Made by a program: the position numbers and the translations under genes
Notes under the pieces: model-generated
The model's database searches: none
What the model was told of the DNA's origin: nothing
The model's input: only the letters and a program-made list of their open reading frames with translations
DNA from: CAZCBJ01 sp964496705
GTDB lineage: Bacteria > Chloroflexota > Anaerolineae > Anaerolineales > Anaerolineaceae
NCBI GenBank assembly: GCA_964496705.1
Contig: CAZCBJ010000197.1
Location: 1-7,516 of the forward strand
Length of the DNA: 7,516 nt
Direction of reading: 5' to 3'
Part shown: positions 1-6,493 of the stretch, in pieces
Numbering within the stretch: position 1 is the first letter of the stretch
Layout of the letters: the number at the start of each line of letters is the position of its first letter

Positions 1-216
1 GCAGCGGCCAACTCGAATCAATCATTGCTCATTATTGTGACCACATCGCCCGACCGGCTGCAATGGTTCTTCACGCCTGTTCCAGCGCCTTTCCAGGCCG
101 GCGCATTGAGGATCGTAGAAGCGCAAAATGGGGTGCTGTCACTGTTGGCTGAAGATGGCTCGAATTGGGTTTTTGATATCGCCAGTCAAACCTATCGAGC
201 CAGTAAAGATGATTAG
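1..216 (+). CDS. C-terminal end of an unrecognised protein (5' partial)
   Basis: The frame is open from the first base of the window to a TAG stop at 214-216, giving 71 residues. The codons before the TTG at position 25 (reading AAANSNQS) are also open, so this is most likely the tail of a longer gene that starts left of the window rather than a 63-residue gene. The visible part alternates short hydrophobic stretches with polar turns (LLIIVTTSPD, VLSLLAEDG, NWVFDIAS), which suggests a beta-rich domain. It has no cysteine or membrane segment and ends in a charged tail (SKDD). I do not recognise the family. It converges on the DUF4349 lipoprotein gene, and a hairpin terminator lies 8 bases after its stop, which supports this being a genuine gene end. 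Confidence 0.55.
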   Translation, partial: AAANSNQSLLIIVTTSPDRLQWFFTPVPAPFQAGALRIVEAQNGVLSLLAEDGSNWVFDIASQTYRASKDD

Positions 217-221
217 GAATC

Positions 222-248
222 AAAAAACCTCCGATGAGGAGGTTTTCT
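222..248. terminator. Bidirectional intrinsic terminator between convergent genes
   Basis: A perfect 9-bp stem (AAAACCTCC at 224-232 and GGAGGTTTT at 238-246) encloses a 5-base loop (GATGA). On the plus strand the stem runs into TTTTCT; on the minus strand the A-run at 222-227 gives a six-T tail. It sits between the plus-strand stop at 216 and the minus-strand stop at 260, so it can end both transcripts. The U-tracts form part of the stem, as is usual for shared terminators. Confidence 0.85.
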
Positions 249-259
249 GATGTTGGTGA

Positions 260-1207
260 CTATTCTTTTTGTTCTATCTGCTTTGACTGTTTACGTCGCA
301 GCGCATTTCGGCGAGCGCGAAGGATGATCCAGATCACCAGTACGATGGGCGCTGCAATGGCGAGCAGCGTGGGGATGACCAGGACGATGATGTAGATCAG
401 GGTATCGCTCAAGAAGCGCAAGACGTTGATTAAGGCCTGCAAGGCATCGCGGGCTGTGCCAACTGGCTGCCATCCAGCGACCGTGAGCGGTTTGATGGAT
501 TCTTTGGCCACCAGTCCGACACTGATCGCTGAGAGAGCGGCTGATTCCTCATAATACTTGATCTGCCCTTTGATGATTTCGATCTGGTTGCGCACCTCCA
601 CCAGGCGGTTGTAAACCAGCATCACATCTTCTGTCTTGGTGGCTTGTTCCATGATCTTTTGGAGTTGTTTTTCGGTGTTTTCCAGGTTTACGAGTTGTGA
701 CCGTAAATCGGTGTATTCCTTGGTGACATCCTGGCCGGAAATATTTTCCGAGAGAACATCAGTTTTCGGATTGGCGACCAGCCCCTTGATTTCATCCAGG
801 GCTTCGGTCAATTTCTCAGCGGGAATGCGGATGGTGATGGTGCCTTCAGGCGCCTCCAGACCCTGCTCTGTTTGAATTTTATACAACTGAGAATTTACCA
901 CGAAGCCGCCCATTTCCTCAGCCAGGTTGGTGATGGTTTTCATACCTGTTGCCGGGTCATCCACCACGATGCGCAAATCTGCGTTGCGGATGACCAATCG
1001 CTGGCTGCCTTGTCCCGGCTGGCTGGGTGGGGCATAAGTCGTCATGGAATCCATGGCATAACCCTCGGCAGCAGGCATCTCCATCAAGGCCTCTTTTTCG
1101 ACATACACCCGTTGTTCAACCGCTGGATAACTTTGGGGTGCTTTGGCGGATACACAACCAGTCAGCATCACTGCAAACAGGATCACACTTACAAGTTTCT
1201 TGACCAT
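260..1207 (-). CDS. DUF4349 domain lipoprotein with C-terminal membrane helix
   Basis: This 315-residue protein has a lipoprotein signal peptide: Lys-Lys at 3-4, a hydrophobic core, and the lipobox LTGC with the acylated Cys at 18. A polar, Pro-rich spacer (about 20-68) leads into a DUF4349 domain: the strand LVIRNADLRIVV (71-82), the helix around AEEMGGFVVNS, the strand GTITIRIPAEKL (122-133), and a charged helical region at about 160-222 (TKEYTDLRSQLVNLEN onward) that looks like a coiled coil. A strongly hydrophobic helix at about 270-297 is followed by a basic tail (RARRNALRRKQSK), predicted cytoplasmic. The protein would therefore be tethered at both ends. The family's molecular role is not known. 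The start is an ATG with AGGAGG six bases upstream. It lies 71 bases after the phosphoesterase stop, so it may have its own promoter, though I see no convincing -35/-10 pair. Confidence 0.9.
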   Translation of the reverse strand: MVKKLVSVILFAVMLTGCVSAKAPQSYPAVEQRVYVEKEALMEMPAAEGYAMDSMTTYAPPSQPGQGSQRLVIRNADLRIVVDDPATGMKTITNLAEEMGGFVVNSQLYKIQTEQGLEAPEGTITIRIPAEKLTEALDEIKGLVANPKTDVLSENISGQDVTKEYTDLRSQLVNLENTEKQLQKIMEQATKTEDVMLVYNRLVEVRNQIEIIKGQIKYYEESAALSAISVGLVAKESIKPLTVAGWQPVGTARDALQALINVLRFLSDTLIYIIVLVIPTLLAIAAPIVLVIWIILRARRNALRRKQSKQIEQKE

Positions 1208-1213
1208 TTTCTT

Positions 1214-1219
1214 CCTCCT
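1214..1219 (-). promoter_or_regulatory. Ribosome binding site of the DUF4349 gene
   Basis: Read on the minus strand, AGGAGG lies six bases before the ATG at 1207. It is a near-consensus Shine-Dalgarno element and fixes the start. It is the strongest ribosome binding site in the window apart from the one before the HMT/MTHFR gene, and fits a gene that is translated independently of its upstream neighbour. Confidence 0.8.
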
Positions 1220-1278
1220 AACGGTTTATTCAAAAAGCGGTTATATTCTTGACGACTGCCGCTGCGAAAAGTTCCACC

Positions 1279-2007
1279 TTACCAGCCTTCTGTCAGGCGA
1301 AGAGCATGGCGGCTGGGCAGTCCTGCATCCAGGATGCGGGTTTGCACGGATTGGGCATCGTATTCCACGCGGTGGGGCTCCCAGAGATTTAAGTCAGGAT
1401 CAAAAATCGCATAAGCCGCGCGGGGATCATGATCTCGGGGTTGCCCCACTGACCCCGGGTTGAGAATGGCTCTGCCAGAGATCTTCTGCGACTGTCCATC
1501 GCTCAGAATATGCCATTCCAGACCTGCACCTTCGGAGTTCATCAAGAATGCCACTGGCAGGTGGGTGTGTCCCACCAGACAGATTTGTGTTGTAAAATAG
1601 CCAAAATTTATCCCAGCCGTACGAGGTTCCAACAAGTATTCCCACACTGGATTGCGCGGACTGCCGTGCACGAGAGTCGTATTTTCGATCTCCAGCCGTT
1701 CAGGGAGGTTTCGCATGAATTGAGTGCTGGATTCATTCAGATTGGTTTGCATCCACCGGGCAGAAATGATGGCCTCACGGTTGAACGCGTCGAGGTCGAT
1801 TTGCCCAAGCGCAGCCGCATCGTGGTTGCCGGTTAAGCAGGAGAGATTGGGCAGGCTGCGTATGGTTTCAACGCACTCATTCGGATCGGGGCCGTAGCCA
1901 ACAAGATCACCGAGGCACCAGACAGCGTCCACCGTCCCGGCGTCATTGAGCACAGCCTCCAGAGCAGTGTGATTGGCATGAATATCAGAAATGACCAGAA
2001 TTCTCAT
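1279..2007 (-). CDS. Calcineurin-like metallophosphoesterase (YfcE/MJ0936-type)
   Basis: This 242-residue cytosolic protein carries the full set of metal-binding motifs of the calcineurin-like fold: D-I-H (D8, H10), GDLVGYGPDP (D34), GNHD (N61, H62), LVHG (H114) and GHTH (H147, H149). The conserved LNPGSVGQPRD element begins at 182. The family binds two divalent metals and cleaves phosphoesters; the natural substrate of this subgroup is not clear, and the GYGP form of motif 2 is typical of small uncharacterised bacterial members. I chose the ATG at 2007 because the protein then begins MRILVISDIH, exactly where the family begins. A TTG at 2040 would add 11 residues and overlap the upstream gene. 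There is no clear Shine-Dalgarno before 2007, and the upstream stop is 5 bases away, so translation is probably coupled to the DUF3048 gene. Confidence 0.9.
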   Translation of the reverse strand: MRILVISDIHANHTALEAVLNDAGTVDAVWCLGDLVGYGPDPNECVETIRSLPNLSCLTGNHDAAALGQIDLDAFNREAIISARWMQTNLNESSTQFMRNLPERLEIENTTLVHGSPRNPVWEYLLEPRTAGINFGYFTTQICLVGHTHLPVAFLMNSEGAGLEWHILSDGQSQKISGRAILNPGSVGQPRDHDPRAAYAIFDPDLNLWEPHRVEYDAQSVQTRILDAGLPSRHALRLTEGW

Positions 2008-2012
2008 AAGAG

Positions 2013-3267
2013 TCAGGGGAGGAAAAAGTTCATCAGCCAATTCCCTTGGGAAGGCTGGTTGATTTTTGTGTTCAGGCCAGTGATCACCATCCAGGTGTTA
2101 CCGGGTTTTAGGGGCAGCAAAGAGCCATCAGGCAGGAAGAATTGCATCGGTGCATCCGGGCCGTTGGATTTCCACTTTCCCTCAATGGCGAGACCGTCAC
2201 GAAAAATTACCGCTCGCTGCCCGTTCTGGTTATACCACAAATTTATCTCGTGGAGCGTTGGAGAATATTCGGTGTAATAGGCAAACAATAAAATTACATT
2301 AGCGAAGGCCAACTGCTTGTTATTTATTCGGTCGATTAAAGGGATCATGGTGACTTTATTACTGCTGTCCACACTTTCAATCCAACGCAAATAGCTGCCG
2401 CTGGGCGGATCGTAGCGCCATTCACCAATATTGACTGGATTATATTGAACCGTCACATTCACTGCCCAATGATCGGAATTCGGTGGGGTTGAGTTGAAAT
2501 ATAGACCGTCGAGCGGATAACGTTTCTTTATAATTCCAAGTTTTTCTGCCGCGTAATCGGTCATTTTTGCGGTATCTGCAAACACACTTGTTACGGTCTG
2601 TTTCCCGTCATCATATATGGCCGGGAATGTTGCAGGAGCGTAGAGAATTGCGCGTTTACCCAGTTGACTGATGATTACCGGTAAGACAGCATTGACATCG
2701 GCGCTAACATAACCCAGGATGCCCTGGAAATCACGAACCAACGGATAGTCAGCTAGACGAGCAGAACGCATGGGGCCGACCTTGTCGGAGTCCTGACCGT
2801 AATACAGAGCGAGAAAGCGGTTTGTGCCTTCACCAATGTAATACTCAAAGACCATGTCCGCCTGGGAAAGGCCAGCGTGAGGGCGTCCATCACGAGGGAA
2901 GTTGGAAACCTTCACCAAGACAGGTCTTCTATCAAGAATCGCCGGGTTGGATACCTTCAGACCAGTCAGTGGATTCACGTCTGCCGGGAAGTTGCCTGGG
3001 CCGTAGATCACAGGTAACGGTGTCGGAGTNNNNNNNNNNNNNNNNNNNNNNNNNNNNNNNNNNNNNNNNNNNNNNNNNNNNNNNNNNNNNNNNNNNNNNN
3101 NNNNNNNCAGTGACGGTTGGGGTCAGAGACGGTGGCAAGGGCGTTTCTGAAGATGGAGGTGTGATGGTAGGTGGGTTTGGAACAGGGCGCAGTTGGCACC
3201 CTGCGGTCAGTAAAACCACGATGGTTAAGCAAAGGAGTATTGTTGGGTGGAAAATATTTTTTTTCAT
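2013..3267 (-). CDS. DUF3048 lipoprotein, second tandem copy (contains assembly gap)
   Basis: I join two segments into one gene. The N-terminal part begins with the ATG at 3267: Lys-Lys at 2-3, hydrophobic core, lipobox LTAGC with Cys 24, then a Pro/Thr/Ser-rich stalk up to the N run. The C-terminal part, after the Ns, reads TPTPLPVIYGPGNF and then a complete DUF3048 domain (N- and C-terminal halves, as in Bacillus YerB): NPLTGL, RRPVLVKVSNFP, GLSQADMVFEYYIGEG, VGPMRSARLAD, SVFADTAK, and a C-terminal region with FANVILLFAYYTEY and KPGNTWMVITG. The total would be about 417 residues if the gap is near its stated size. The role of DUF3048 is unknown; a surface-anchored exported protein is inferred. 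The GTG at 3011 is not the true start. It begins 10 bases after the stop of its paralog, with only a weak TAGG upstream. The family's conserved His before the VFADT-like segment appears replaced by Thr here. Confidence 0.85.
3030..3107. other. Assembly gap (78 N) in the Pro/Thr linker of the second DUF3048 gene
   Basis: Seventy-eight consecutive N lie between coding segments that both read as Pro/Thr-rich stalk (SLTPTVT before, TPTPLP after, in the minus-strand direction). Joining the two frames across the gap leaves 79 bases between the last and first complete codons, which is not a multiple of three. The N count is therefore an estimate, and the missing piece is most likely a low-complexity Thr-Pro repeat that did not assemble. 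Confidence 0.9.
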
Positions 3268-3277
3268 GATTAGCCTA

Positions 3278-4520
3278 TTAGGGAAGGTCAAAGCGAAGCT
3301 CCCATTCACCTGGAGCGGGTTGGCCAAACTTTGAGCTGTCACCCACCAGGACAATCCAGGTTTTGCCCGGTTTCAGCGTGTATGGTATTCCCCAGCGCGT
3401 AAAAAACTGGATGGGCAGTTCGGGATTCACAGTTCGCCAGGTACCTTCGGTCATGACACCATCTCGGAAAAAAATTGCCCGTTTTCCTCTGGTGTTTAGC
3501 CAGATTTCAATATCGTGAAGGGTAGGATTGTATTCGATATAGGTGGTAAAAAGAATGATAACATTTTCAAAACTTAACTGCTGCTCGGTCAGGCGATCTT
3601 CAAGCGGGACCATGACCGGTGGAACATTCATGCTGTCGTCATCTATCCAGCGAAAATAGGTTTGGCTATCTGTATCATAGGTCCATTCGCCGCGATAAAA
3701 GCGTACATATTGTACCCCGACTTTCATGGCCAGGTCGTCCCCCAACGGAGGGCGGGGATCGAACACCATCCCACGCAATTCGGGTTTACTGTCATACACT
3801 CCTTCGCTTTGAGCAAACTCACTCACCCGGGCGGTATCGGCAAAGACCGAATGGGTGTGCGTATCATCACCGCAAATTATCGGGCAACCCGCTTCCAGGT
3901 GTGAGATGGCTCGTTTGCTCAGTATCTCTTCCAGAGCTTCGTCAACGCGTTCATCTGCGCTGCCGTAGACCAGGATGCCACCATACATTTCCACCAACTG
4001 TGCGTCAACAAATCTGCCTGAGCGAATCGGACCGGCTTTGGGGACGTTGTTCCCGTAAAAAATGGCCAGGAAACGGTTCATGAATTCGCCGATATAGTAT
4101 TCAAAAACGATATCTGCAGCAGAAAGGCCAGATTGCGGCCTGGCAGTTGATGGGAAGTTGCTGATTTTAACCATCACCGGGCGACGTTCCAGATTTTCCG
4201 GATTTTCAACCTCCAAACCTGTTAATGGATCGAAACCTTCGGGAAAAACAAAAATGCCCAAAGGTTGATCTTTGGCTGGGGTGGATGTAGGGTCAGGGGT
4301 CCAGGTTGGACGCCGGGTGGGTAGGGGAGGTGGGCGTTTTGGGGTATTCGAAAGATCGCGTCGAAAAAGGGGTCGCAGTCGGTGATGTGGGGCTGGGCAG
4401 AGGCTGGGTTGGGGTGGAGGTAGCCCGTATGGAGAAAGGAATCGGCAGCCCAGTGCAGGCAGCCAATAACCAAAGGCAACACACACTGTGCAAAAAGAGC
4501 TTGACACCTTTCCAAGCCAG
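3278..4520 (-). CDS. DUF3048 lipoprotein, first tandem copy, with apparent frameshift in its stalk
   Basis: The DUF3048 domain is complete from about 4230 to the TAA at 3278: DPLTGL, RRPVMVKISNFP, GLSAADIVFEYYIGEF, AGPIRSGRFVD, THSVFADTAR, then FRWIDDD, FENVIILFTTYIEY and KPGKTWIVLVG. Upstream, the lipobox (LLAAC, Cys codon 4455-4457) and a Thr/Pro stalk (TSTPTQPLPSPTSPTATP) lie in a different frame, which stops at 4293. The domain's own frame upstream reads PTRRPTWTPDPTSTPA, then loses stalk character. One base too many between about 4293 and 4375 explains this. The domain frame alone is open back to a GTG at 4570, but that would lack a credible signal peptide. The start is uncertain: in the lipobox frame the nearest candidates are CTG at 4520 (chosen, since it keeps two lysines before the hydrophobic core) and TTG at 4493; no ATG fits. 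An unusual Cys pair (GCPIICG) precedes the THSVFADT motif and is absent from the paralog. Likely an intact gene with a sequence error; a real pseudogene is possible. Confidence 0.8.
4293..4375 (-). other. Frame-change zone in the first DUF3048 lipoprotein
   Basis: Within this zone the coding signal passes from the frame holding the lipobox and Thr/Pro stalk to the frame holding the DUF3048 domain. Plus-strand homopolymers GGGG (4324-4327), TTTT (4337-4340) and GGGG (4341-4344), and an AAAAAGGGG stretch near 4364-4372, are plausible places for a one-base miscount. Removing one base at 4324-4327 gives a continuous stalk reading TSLPTRRPTWTPD. The stretch is C/A-rich on the coding strand and low in complexity, like the gapped stalk of the paralog. 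Confidence 0.7.
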
Positions 4521-4605
4521 TAAGCGGTTGCGACCTTTCCGATGAGACTGGTGAAGGAGGCCGCCAGCACCAGAGCATTGCGTTGATTTCAAGGATGGCA
4601 CGGAT

Positions 4606-6483
4606 TCACAGTTTCTTGGGATGACGCTTCCTGGTGCTTTCGATAATCTCGGCAGCATGATCATAATGGCTGAATTGAGGCATGATATAAATCCCTTGAA
4701 CAAAGGATGCAAACTGCTCGATTAATTCTATCGCAATTTGGATTCCTTGTTGAGCTCCGCCGCTTTCAGCGCCTTCCATGCGTTTCATGATAGCATCGGG
4801 GATAAATATCCCCGGCACTTCATTGTGCAAGAAGGATGCATGTCTGGCATTTACCAATGGAAGGACGCCCATCAAGATCGGCGTGGTGATTTGCCCATGC
4901 GTCTGTGTATAACGCTCAAGGAATAATTGTGCCACTTGAGGGTCATAAACAGGTTGTGTGAGGATGAAGTCTGCACCAGCTTTGATCTTTCGATGTAGAT
5001 TTTTGATCTCATCTTCATACTTTTGTGGGGTCAGGTTCAAGGCGCATCCAACAAAAAATGAAGTAGGCTGACCGATATCCGTCCCGGAATGGTCAACTCC
5101 GGCGTTGAAACCCTGCTTGATCAGCTTGATCAATCCGGAGGGAACCAAATCGTAATTATCCATGGCGTCAGGATAATCGCCAATGGCTGTCGGGTCGCCC
5201 ATCACCACAAACACATTTCGCACACCCAGCGCGTGCGCTGCCAAGAGATCCCCCTGCACACGGAGTAGATTACGACCGCGGGTGGGAAAATGCAGCACAG
5301 TTTCGATGCCAACCTTGCTTTGGAGGATATCGCACACCGCCCAGGGAGACATGCGCATGCGAGCCATGGGGCTGTCGGCGACATTGATTACATCTGCACC
5401 GGTATCCGTAAGCAAGCTGGCTCCAGCCTGCAATTTGTGAGAAGACAAGCCTCGCGGAGGATGCATCTCAACCGAGATGATGAATTGGCCAGCGTCCAAC
5501 TTTTGGGCGAGGTAAGTGGGTTGTTCCACTGCCGGCGTGGCTTCTTCACGTTCGATACCATTGATTAACTGCTCTGCTGAGCGTTCGGCTGGGTTTGCCG
5601 ACTGTATGGCACCAGACATGTACGCTATATGTAGGGGGGTTGTGCCACAACAACCACCGATCACACTGGCGCCTGCGCGCCAAAAATCAAGGGCATATTC
5701 ACCGAAGTATTCCGGCATGGCCGGATACATGATCCGTCCACTCACCTGTTCTGGCCAGCCGGCATTGGGCATGACTGAAAAGTAAGCATCTGGAACAGCC
5801 TGGCGCATCAGCTTGAGGATCTGTAAAATCTGGTTGGGGCCACCCGAACAATTCACACCAATGATTTCAACCCCGACCTTATGGAACTCTCGGGCTACCT
5901 TGGCGGGATCATCACCCAGCAAGGTGCGATCATCGCGAGTGAAGGTCATTGAGGCAAGGATGGGCAGGTGAGGAGCTGCCTGGCGCGCTGCACTAATTGC
6001 CTCTGTTAGCTCAAAAAGATCAGTCATGGTCTCAATGATAAAAAGGTCTATTCCAGCGGCAGCCAGTGCAGAAGCTTGCTCAAGGTAAGCCTGCCTGACC
6101 TGTTCAGGTTGTATTCGTCCGAAGGGCGCCATACGGACACCCAGTGGCCCCACGTCACCGGCTATGAATACTTCCTTGAATGAGGCGAGGATCGCGCGGC
6201 GAGCTGTTTCCACCCCGGCTTGATTAATGCTGGCGACTTGGTCCTCCAGTCCATACCTGGCTAATTTATACCGGTTCGCGCCAAAGGTGTTGGTCTGGAT
6301 GATGTTGGAACCAGCGTTGATGTACTCACGGTGGATTTCAGATACCATTGCGGGCTGGGTCAGGTTGAGCTGGTCAAAGCATTCGTCGAAACCAATTCCG
6401 CGCGTGTGCAGCATGGTGCCCATCGCACCGTCTGACAGGAGGGGGGCGTGGGTTTTTAGTAATGTCATGAATTCTTGTGCCAT
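4606..6483 (-). CDS. Bifunctional homocysteine S-methyltransferase / 5,10-methylenetetrahydrofolate reductase
   Basis: This 625-residue cytosolic enzyme has two domains. The N-terminal homocysteine S-methyltransferase (about 1-295) starts LLSDGAMGTML and keeps the zinc/homocysteine-binding cysteines in GVNCSGGP (Cys 212) and GGCCGTTP (Cys 278-279). The C-terminal MTHFR barrel (about 330-615) shows SVEMHPPRG (Glu 339), VVMGDP (Asp 430) and FILTQPVYD (Gln 510), matching in order the E. coli MetF active-site Glu28, Asp120 and Gln183. The reductase makes 5-methyl-THF from 5,10-methylene-THF. The other domain methylates homocysteine from a donor that the sequence does not reveal (S-methylmethionine, folate or corrinoid). 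The architecture is that of the YitJ-type fusions. The ATG at 6483 is preceded by an excellent AGGTGATC site; a GTG at 6510 would add nine residues and ignore it. The gene starts 4 bases after the metH stop, which indicates one operon supplying methyl groups for methionine. Confidence 0.93.
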   Translation of the reverse strand: MAQEFMTLLKTHAPLLSDGAMGTMLHTRGIGFDECFDQLNLTQPAMVSEIHREYINAGSNIIQTNTFGANRYKLARYGLEDQVASINQAGVETARRAILASFKEVFIAGDVGPLGVRMAPFGRIQPEQVRQAYLEQASALAAAGIDLFIIETMTDLFELTEAISAARQAAPHLPILASMTFTRDDRTLLGDDPAKVAREFHKVGVEIIGVNCSGGPNQILQILKLMRQAVPDAYFSVMPNAGWPEQVSGRIMYPAMPEYFGEYALDFWRAGASVIGGCCGTTPLHIAYMSGAIQSANPAERSAEQLINGIEREEATPAVEQPTYLAQKLDAGQFIISVEMHPPRGLSSHKLQAGASLLTDTGADVINVADSPMARMRMSPWAVCDILQSKVGIETVLHFPTRGRNLLRVQGDLLAAHALGVRNVFVVMGDPTAIGDYPDAMDNYDLVPSGLIKLIKQGFNAGVDHSGTDIGQPTSFFVGCALNLTPQKYEDEIKNLHRKIKAGADFILTQPVYDPQVAQLFLERYTQTHGQITTPILMGVLPLVNARHASFLHNEVPGIFIPDAIMKRMEGAESGGAQQGIQIAIELIEQFASFVQGIYIMPQFSHYDHAAEIIESTRKRHPKKL

Positions 6484-6485
6484 TG

Positions 6486-6493
6486 GATCACCT
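6486..6493 (-). promoter_or_regulatory. Ribosome binding site of the HMT/MTHFR gene, overlapping the metH stop
   Basis: On the minus strand AGGTGATC pairs over eight bases with the usual 16S rRNA 3' tail (GATCACCT). Its AGG lies seven bases before the ATG at 6483. The TGA inside it is the metH stop codon, so termination of metH and initiation of the next gene occur at the same place. This decides the start at 6483 and implies translational coupling. Confidence 0.8.

Noticed and set aside
1232..1263. Possible weak terminator after the phosphoesterase gene (minus-strand AGCGG and CCGCT followed by TTTTT).
   Set aside because: The stem is only five base pairs with an 18-base loop. It falls between the phosphoesterase stop and the DUF4349 start, where a terminator would make sense, but the pairing is too weak to call.
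1220..1285. Possible promoter for the DUF4349 gene (minus-strand TATAAC resembling a -10 box).
   Set aside because: No sequence close to TTGACA lies 16-18 bases upstream of it, so it cannot be told from chance.
872..1463. Plus-strand open frames of 126 and 106 codons over the start of the DUF4349 gene and the end of the phosphoesterase gene.
   Set aside because: They overlap each other and lie opposite clearly conserved coding sequence; no motif or start signal supports either.
2041..2052. Near-palindrome TTCCCTTGGGAA as a possible operator.
   Set aside because: It lies inside the 3' end of the DUF3048 coding region, is short, and is explained by the codons there.
4293..4375. Programmed ribosomal frameshifting as the cause of the frame change in the first DUF3048 gene.
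   Set aside because: I see no classical slippery heptamer with a downstream hairpin. The homopolymers in a low-complexity stalk make a sequencing or assembly error far more likely.
4222..4578. A third minus-strand frame beginning with ATG (MLWCWRPPSP) across the first DUF3048 stalk.
   Set aside because: It contains a chance lipobox-like LVIGC but no Thr/Pro stalk, and it ends before the DUF3048 domain. The frame with LLAAC and the Thr/Pro repeats is the better fit.
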